Shown: positions 57,085-64,000 of the stretch, in pieces | Position numbering within the stretch: position 1 is the first letter of the stretch | Layout of the letters: each line of letters begins with the position of its first letter | Assembly (NCBI GenBank): GCA_020631735.1 | Contig: CM036209.1 | Location: 7,849,451-7,913,450 of the forward strand | DNA length: 64,000 bases | Source of the DNA: Saccharum officinarum | Lineage: Eukaryota; Streptophyta; Magnoliopsida; Poales; Poaceae | Direction of reading: 5' to 3' | Made by a program: the position numbers and the translations under genes | The notes under the pieces: generated by a model | Database searches by the model: none | Seen by the model: the letters and a program-made list of their open reading frames with translations, nothing else | What the model was told of the DNA's origin: nothing

Positions 57085-57430
57085 AAAGGGCAAGTGCGTT
57101 GGTATTGTCTCATAGATAGTATCATGCAGTGCCACATAATTATGAGACGACTTAAGAGGTAACAGGTATAATAGATTGTCTTTTAAGTTTTCTCGTAGTA
57201 ATTTAGAGTCCTTAAATTGTGGATACAAAAAATAATAGAATATTTCTGAGTTGCATGACAACAACCACCTATACAATAGTGTGCAAGTTATCTCATAGTC
57301 CTAAATTCTAGCTTATGGGTGGTTGTTTCACGAAACAACAACCTCTTTCTCTCTCCCAACTCTCTTTCCTCCATATCATCAAAAATCCTACATGGCACTG
57401 CTTGAGATGGAGTACGAGACCGCTGACATG
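57085..57430. mobile_element. MITE-like inverted repeat, tentative
   Basis: TTGTCTCATAGATAGTATCA…GCAGTGCCACATAA on the left is mirrored by TACATGGCACTGC…GGAGTACGAGACC on the right. The ends and target duplication are not resolved. Confidence 0.42.
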
Positions 57431-58870
57431 TAGCCATGTACTTGCCCGGGAGCAATGATCTAAAACTTGACCCACTTGAATGAATTTGACTCGAGTACCA
57501 GCAAAAAGGTTATATTAGGGATTTAGGGTCATGGCGAGGCCGAGGCCTTCGAATGACATAACTTGCTAGGGACAGCTAATTAAAGACCATTGCATCTGTT
57601 GTACCAGTCTCAAGCATCACCCTTGTACAAACTGCTTTGACATGGATAAGGATGGAAAGCCTAGAATTGTGTCGCGACCAGATGACCTCGTGGATTCAGC
57701 ATGACTTGAGGGCGCAAAGTAGCATATGAGTATATACACATATATACATATGAGTAAGTATATACACATATATACATAGAGGTGCCCCAAAATAGTTAGG
57801 TATTCCCAGGAATACAAGGGAATACCCTTGAATCCGTCCATGCGTACTGGGTTAGCTAGATTAAGTTGAGTGTGGGTCAATGGTGGTAGCTTAATTTAGT
57901 CCGATTAATTGGAGGGTCATCGCAAAAAAAAAAGTACTTAATTTCTGAAATATGCATATGGTGGATTGAGTTATGCTTTTTTAGTTAGTTTTCTTATAAT
58001 GGCATTAATGTTAGTTTACCTTTAGTTAATATTTGAACTGCTTATAGGTAATATTTGAATTAAATTTATAGGTAATGGTAATTAAGTAATTGTTTTTTTA
58101 GAACTGCTTCCTCCCTCTCTCCCTCCCATATAAACTCCCTCTCTTCGCTACCGCCTCGTTTGCTTTGCTCTTGTAGCATCATGTATCTGGTTTGTTCGCT
58201 ACCCAACATGCAACTTAAAGTTATACCTGCTAGACAGCGATCTTGACCATCATACCATCAAAACCGATTGTCTACCTGGCAGTATAGGCAACTTTGCTAG
58301 ACACTTTACTGACCCAATGTGCGGCCCCATACGCCTGGCGCTAGCCGTGCCGTGAGGTGAGCAAAAGGCCGGTCCGGACCGTGCAAGGATAGGAAGGCGA
58401 TCGTCGTTGGTCGTCGTCTGGAGGTCAGACGACTGCATCGGAATGATGGCCGGGCGGCTGTCCAGGACAAGCAGTCAGCAGAGCAGCCTGTCTGTCGTCT
58501 CTCTCGCCATTCGCCAAGCGCGGAGACTATTTTTTTTTTATACTTCTCCGTACTCCGTACATACTACTAGCTTAGCACAGGATCGGACAGACACGCAGCC
58601 GAGCCGGCGAGCCGGAGCCATGTGATTGCATGCATTGTCGGCGGTGCACGCGCACGGACACGATCGTTCATGAACGCGGATGTTGCAGAAGACAGACACT
58701 AATGGCTCGGTTGCCATGCGCATGTGTTCACGAAGCTAAGCACACGCGTACCCGACGTACTCCGACGCACTATCTTTGTCTGCTCAGGAAGGTTTAAATC
58801 ATCGATTAAATCAGTTCAATACTACCATCAAATGATCAACAAATATTCAGTTAGCTTTTACTAGAAATTT
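57431..58870. other. Gene-free DNA
   Basis: Holds a small duplicated TATACACATATATACATA (57731 and 57759) and a promoter-like CCATATAAACTCCCTCTC near 58128 that leads to no usable frame. Short frames such as 58407-58625 are without motifs. Confidence 0.4.
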
Positions 58871-59177
58871 TCTGCATCAAGTGCTGTTTGATATTACCAT
58901 TCCGCGTCAACACCAACAGGCGGCACGGTGACTCACGCAGTAGCAGTAGCAGCGTACTTTTAAAACATACATTGATCCACGCCTGCATGCACACACACAA
59001 CAGCAGCACCGGCAGACGGCGTGGTCATGCGCCCGCATGCATTCGCGTAGCACCAGGTGGCGTGGTGACCCACGCAGTAGCAGCACCATGCAATTGCATC
59101 TTGTGCTCCTCTCGAGATCTAAACATCCAAATAAAACGTTTGCGACATCTGTCTAAAACAGATGACACATTTAAAAC

Positions 59178-59480
59178 ATATGCTTGAAACATGCGTGTAT
59201 AGTCATAGCAACATATGCAACATTCAGATGAAACACTTGCAACATAAGTCTAAAACATATGAAACACTCGAAAACATACACTTGAAACATGCGTATATAG
59301 CCATAGCAACATATGCAACATCTAAATGAAACACTTGAACATACGTCTGAAACACCTGAAACTAAGCTTGCAACATGCATATATTATCATTGCAAAATAT
59401 ATAACATCTCAAATATACTTTTGCAACATCCAGATGCAACACTTGAAACATAAGTCGTGAAACATTTGAAACACGACGTC
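59178..59480. repeat. About 96-bp tandem repeat, roughly three diverged copies
   Basis: Units begin TTGAAACATGCGTRTATAGY and continue CAACATATGCAACAT…AAACACTTG. Two good copies start at about 59186 and 59282; a third from about 59368 is more diverged. The adjacent stretch (58915-59095) has a related direct repeat of GGCRYGGTGACYCACGCAGT. Confidence 0.72.
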
Positions 59481-60947
59481 GCCAGCAGCCACGACCTACT
59501 TGGTGGGGATAGCTAGCAACCTCGGGTCAGGGGATGTCGCTACGCACGCTTGCACCCGTCGGCGTGGCCCGTCGCTCCTCCTGTGATTCTACCGAGCATG
59601 CTCACGCCTTAGGCTCACGCTCGTCAACGTGGCCCCGCTGCTCGCTCAGTCGTAGTCGTCTAGCGCCGTCTGCTCGCGAGTGATGGGGGCGCGGCGCGGG
59701 CGACGATGGGGTGCAGCGCGGTAGGGAGAAGGGCACGACGTGGCGGGAGACGGGCACGCGGTGGGGGAAGGGAGCGAGCAGATGAGCAGCTACGCAGCTC
59801 GGCTCGGTGACCAGCACTAGGCCCAGGCGGGGGCACGGGGCAGCGGCTGTCGAAATGCCTCTTGGCCAGCTCGACCTTGGCACTCGAGGAGGCAGCGCTC
59901 ACTCGAAGTCAGAGGCAGAATCTTGCGTCATGGCCTCAGGGTCGGCCGATCGCTCCGAATGAGAGAATGAGTAGGGATTTTTTTTTTCTATAGGAGATGG
60001 GACCCGGCCCTGCGTAGGTGGGGGAGCCGCATCTGGATGCAAGTCACGGCATGGACGCCGGTGCTGTATCCATATCGAAAGAATTTTGGTGGTGAAGGCA
60101 CACTAACGAGCATCAAGGACTCAAGGTCACGCAGAAAAAAACAAGAGCTAGGCAGCGGCGTGAGTAGACCAGGTGAGACAAGAACAGAGAGGAGACATTG
60201 GTCCAGTTTAGCATGGCTCCAGAGAGGAGATAGACATTGGCCCAGTTTAGCATAGCTCCGGTTCTGGTTTCCAGCGGCTCCTTGCAACATCTGAAAAAAC
60301 TGTTCCTTGCAAGAAGCTCGAAGGAGCTGTGTTTTTTGTACTAAGAAGACAGTTAAAAAAATGGTCTCTCACAACATAATACAGATTTTTACAAAATTGT
60401 CACTAGAACCATTTTTGCCAAATGTTTTTAAAACGGCTATAACTCACAAAAAAAAGCTGCTCCACACGAGGCGCCAGACCTACCAAACGGAGCCAAAGAG
60501 GTGACTACGGCTCAAGAGGAGTCTGGCAACTTGAGAAAAGAATACCTAAAACACATCCAACAGCATACCTTTAATGGCTCATCCTAAATTCATCCAACAT
60601 TTAAATAAAATCTGTTAGTAGTGAAACGGATTTTGATTTTGTTTGGCTAAGGCCCAGATTCTTGTCTGGCTGCAAAGTTGGCCGGCAGGCAACAATCAAA
60701 CAGCGCCTGGGACTAGAATTAGTTGCTTGGGTGAGCGCTTCAGGTCAGGGCGTCATCCAAACAGCCCATAGTGCTCCGGTGCATCCAACCTAACTCTTTG
60801 GCGGATCTTATAGATCACATGGATATGCCCAGAGTAGATTTGCTAATAATTGATGTATGGTCAAAACATAGCTTGTGGATAACTAAAAGCAAGTAGACAG
60901 TCTGCTCAACAGTAGGGGTTAACCTACAAGGCTGCTTCATGGCTACA
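59481..60947. other. Gene-free DNA downstream of UTP25
   Basis: A GC-rich part (59560-59960) with overlapping frames on the minus strand and no domain. A short duplication, GACATTGGYCCAGTTTAGCA, lies at 60196 and 60234. A segment near 60240-60510 has MITE-like ends (AGCTCC… / …GGAGCC). No gene was recognised. Confidence 0.4.
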
Positions 60948-63934
60948 TCAGCAGAAGACAAACATGCCCTTGTCGGAGGAAATCAACCTACGTGCAGAAG
61001 ATGTCCCAACAATCCGCTCTAACTGCAAGTTAGCAAAAAGGTCAGTTCACACGAAGACGAAGGATAAACTAACATGCTGGTGGAGATTAACTCATGGAGT
61101 CAAGGAATGCATATGACCTTCTAAAAGATACAGCATAACAAATTGGATATATACAAATAACTAGGAGAGAACTGCATGTGAAACTGTTGAGCATTAACCA
61201 AAACTGGGTGAGACAAACTTTCAAACAGAAGCTCAAAACCTGAAAAGCTTGTGATTTTCATCTTGAATCCAGACTATGTGAAATGTGATAGTGCAACTAC
61301 AAAGATTAAAATAAATTTGTTCATACTGTTAACTGAATAGCTGAACTGCGTGATAGAATGGATCACAAACTCCATGGAATGAATGTTTCTGCAGAGCATG
61401 AAATGAATAGCGGGACAAGATTACAGTTTCCACGATGGAACCAAACTAAGTGAAATAGCGAACTCACCTTAAGAAGGTCTAGACGAGAAAAAAGGACATT
61501 GCACTTCCGGATTTCTGATTCGCCTAGCATATTTACAAGCTGAAAGGAAGATAAAAACCCAAGGGACATTAACATTCAAAACCTCTTCACAGTAAACCGT
61601 GAGACAAAGCAATGAAATTGCAATTTAGTCAATACCTCCGGATAAAATTCTTTTCTCCCTGGCAATGAATAAATTAGTAAATGCTTTGTTCCTCTGATCT
61701 GCACATCAAGAAATAATGACGAATATCCTTAGACAATACACCTAACACAAACAACAGGAATCACAGAATACAATGAGTAATGCTTCAGACAATTTTACCT
61801 TGTAGCGGTGGTAGAAGTGAGATCTTTCACTATAAAGTAAGATCTTTTTCTTGCCCTCAAAAAACCAGAGTCTTGAACGAGATATATCCTGTTGTGATGT
61901 AGCCCTGATTTGGGAGCACATTGAGATAAATACCACTTGTCTTAAGACTAAGGGCAGATAACTTAAATTGAACTAATAAAACAATCTATAATGAGAAGAA
62001 GGTCTACTCACTCTCCAATTCGACAAAATGACGCTTCCTTAGATTTTAAGAAATTGCTTATTCGAATATATTCAAAGTACGAACTAACGAACAGCAGCAA
62101 TCCACCCTGCGTTGCACTAGACAATTAGCGAATCTTGCAAGAGACAGTCATTGTAGGAGCATGAACATTATCAATATTTACAGGAGATGCTGAGCATCAA
62201 AAACTAAGTTCCTACAAAATTTCAGAAGTATCAAACACAACTGAATGTTCGCACATAACAGAATAGAGCATACCTCATCCAAGTTCTGGATCTTTGGATA
62301 TACCTGTAACACATCATAAAATATAAAAAGAACAAATGTATTAAATAATATATTAATACATATTTATATATGGAATAGATCACAAAAAATGATGAAATAA
62401 TAACCCCAGAATTTTCTGCAGTATGTAGCCAAGAGACTGTCATGGTGGGGGGCACCTAAAGGCCACATGCCAATAAGCCTCCCTCAGCTTGAGCTAGCCC
62501 AGTCAAGTAAGCTAGATATTTGCTTAGAGATTTAGTCAAGTTGGTAAGGTTCGTTAGGGGCACCTAAAGGCCACATGCCAATAAGCCTCCCTCAGCTTGA
62601 GCTAGCCCAGTCAAGTAAGCTAGATATTTGCTTAGAGATTTAGTCAAGTTGGTAAGGTCCGTTAGCTGGTTATCAGATAAGTTTACTGACTAGACTGTCA
62701 AGATAGATCGATTTGCTAGGATGTTTGTAGAATTTGAACTAGCCTAAGTACACTCTGAAGGATAGTACAAAGTTGCTCAGACTATTCTGTAACTAGTAAA
62801 TCCTTCATTATAAGACATGTACTATTTGAGCTAACTCCAGTACATTGGAAGATATCTTATACAAGCATAAAAGAACAGACCTTGTTGCAGAAATAATCAA
62901 AGCGTGCATCGTCAGCTTCAGCAATAGAAGATGCATCAAATCTTTCATACACCTGTTTAGTAATTGCACATTGAAAAGGAATAAAATAGTCAAGAACTGT
63001 TTTGGTAAATAAGATATAAAATTATGCATGAACTTTAGTATAACTCAGGAGGATTCTGAATCCATGGCATTAAGACCTTTTTTACACAAATATATCTATG
63101 AGTAAAATTTAAATTTTATTCACTATATATGCAACAACGTGGCAGAATCAAGATGGATAAGAGCACTCACCTGCCGCGCTTCAAGTTGTATTTTGGGAAG
63201 AACACCTGCATACTCGGTCACCATTTTAATCTAGTAGAAGTTGTAAAACTATTAATTCAACAATACATGTACTCCCTTAAAGGGAGGAAAGAAACAGCTA
63301 ACTCAGTGATTTCAGTCATGGCATACCTTTCCTTCATAATTTAAGCATAATCCGTTAAATAAAGCATTAATCTCTGCATAACATGGAAAACAATTGAAAT
63401 TTGAAATGCACATAGGTATATGAACAAACAAATGGACAACTATGTAATAGATGCAAAAGAAGCCTGCATAGCATCATTAAATTATCATTTATCAACCAAA
63501 TAACTAATCAAGGTCTTGTGGTTCCTGTGCATAACTAGTTGCCTTGTGCACCAGTTTCTATGTTACTGAAAACAAAAGGAGAGGAGGGAAGGGAGCAGGT
63601 CAAAACCACATTCCAGCTGAATCCATACCTGGTGTAAGGTATGAGCTTAACAGTATTGTCTGCCGATAGTACTGTGCATGCTGATCCAAGTACCTTGGAC
63701 ATCAATGTACAAGCTTAATTAATATGGATATAGTTTGAGAATACACATAAATAGTTAATAATAAATTGCCATGAAAATTGACTGTCCACAATACAGAGAG
63801 TCGATGTTATCAGAGCATTAAAAATATTCAAGGAAACAGAATTACCATGGCCTAATTCGCATCACATTGGTTCCATGTTCTTTTGTTGGCAACTGATTAA
63901 GTTGTTCAAACACAGCCTCCAGATGCTCCCAGTT
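60948..63934 (-). CDS. UTP25: U3 snoRNA-associated protein 25 (UTP25/DEF homologue), C-terminal part
   Basis: There are eleven minus-strand exons with GT-AG introns and matching phases: 63934-63846, 63693-63629, 63373-63327, 63230-63171, 62952-62881, 62303-62274, 62106-62012, 61904-61799, 61698-61636, 61539-61468 and 61022-60948 (stop TGA). They encode 257 contiguous residues. Motifs match the C-terminal half of UTP25 (digestive organ expansion factor, DEF): KEHGTNVMRIRPWYLDQHA, FDYFCNKVYPKI, LLFVSSYFEYIRISNFLK, RLWFFEGKKKILLYSER, HLLIYSLPGRKEFYPELVNM and the end SSDKGMFVFC. UTP25 is a helicase-like but presumably inactive nucleolar protein of the small-subunit processome, needed for 18S pre-rRNA processing. 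No break is seen in the coding exons. The 5' exons lie beyond 64000. Confidence 0.92.
62449..62664. repeat. 108-bp tandem duplication in a UTP25 intron
   Basis: Two adjacent copies start GGGGCACCTAAAGGCCACAT (62449 and 62557) and differ by a single base near the end of the unit by eye. They lie in the intron between the exons at 62881-62952 and 62274-62303. Confidence 0.92.
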
Positions 63935-64000
63935 CTACATCCATGCATAAACTGTCATTTGTACCAAAAGGTATAAAACCAAATGTAAGTAGAAAAATAT

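Noticed and set aside
59602..59902. GC-rich minus-strand frames with Pro/Arg-rich text
   Set aside because: No domain and no intron structure; two overlapping frames of similar length indicate composition bias.
61363..61936. Treating the single open frames at 61363-61575 and 61742-61936 as separate small genes
   Set aside because: Each contains one UTP25 exon running into intron sequence; splice sites and phases join them into one gene.

Overview
This is nuclear DNA of a grass, most likely an Andropogoneae species (sorghum, sugarcane or Miscanthus type). The evidence is two intron-bearing plant genes with GT-AG introns, Sirevirus-type Copia retrotransposons with CpG-rich GACCGGACGCGTCCGGTC motif arrays in their LTRs, and a dense background of small PIF/Harbinger-, hAT- and Stowaway-type MITEs. 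Nothing prokaryotic is present.

Layout. 1-4161: the 3' part of an LTR split by a 3.1 kb LTR-like insertion (target duplication GTTGG). 4162-15629: gene-free DNA holding many MITEs, several with target-site duplications, plus a long fold-back element. 15630-31656: Element A, a 16 kb minus-strand Sirevirus with both LTRs, PBS, gag, pol, an envelope-like reading frame downstream of pol, and a solo LTR nested inside it. 31662-34250: MITEs, one nested inside another, upstream of a gene. 34257-37000: a three-coding-exon HIPP gene (metal-binding HMA domain plus C-terminal CaaX box). 38200-49130: a degenerate tandem repeat interrupted by Element C (38623-48060), a deleted plus-strand Sirevirus with target duplication CCATT. 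49500-53360: three diverged copies of one intergenic block. 53000-56250: a cluster of eight MITEs. 56250-60900: gene-free DNA with a roughly 96-bp tandem repeat. 60948-64000: the C-terminal eleven coding exons of UTP25 (DEF homologue, small-subunit processome) on the minus strand, continuing beyond the window.

The host genes are an isoprenylated metallochaperone-like protein and an 18S pre-rRNA processing factor; they have no evident functional link. Almost everything else is transposon. The best-supported unusual points are the palindromic array shared by two LTR families and by the pol-env spacer of Element A; a solo LTR whose target duplication overlaps the start codon of the env-like frame; a run of TAG stops in that frame, as CHG-methylation decay would give; the tandem array split by Element C; and the triplicated intergenic block.

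All calls are from reading the sequence. No alignment or database search was run, and repeat boundaries without target duplications are approximate.
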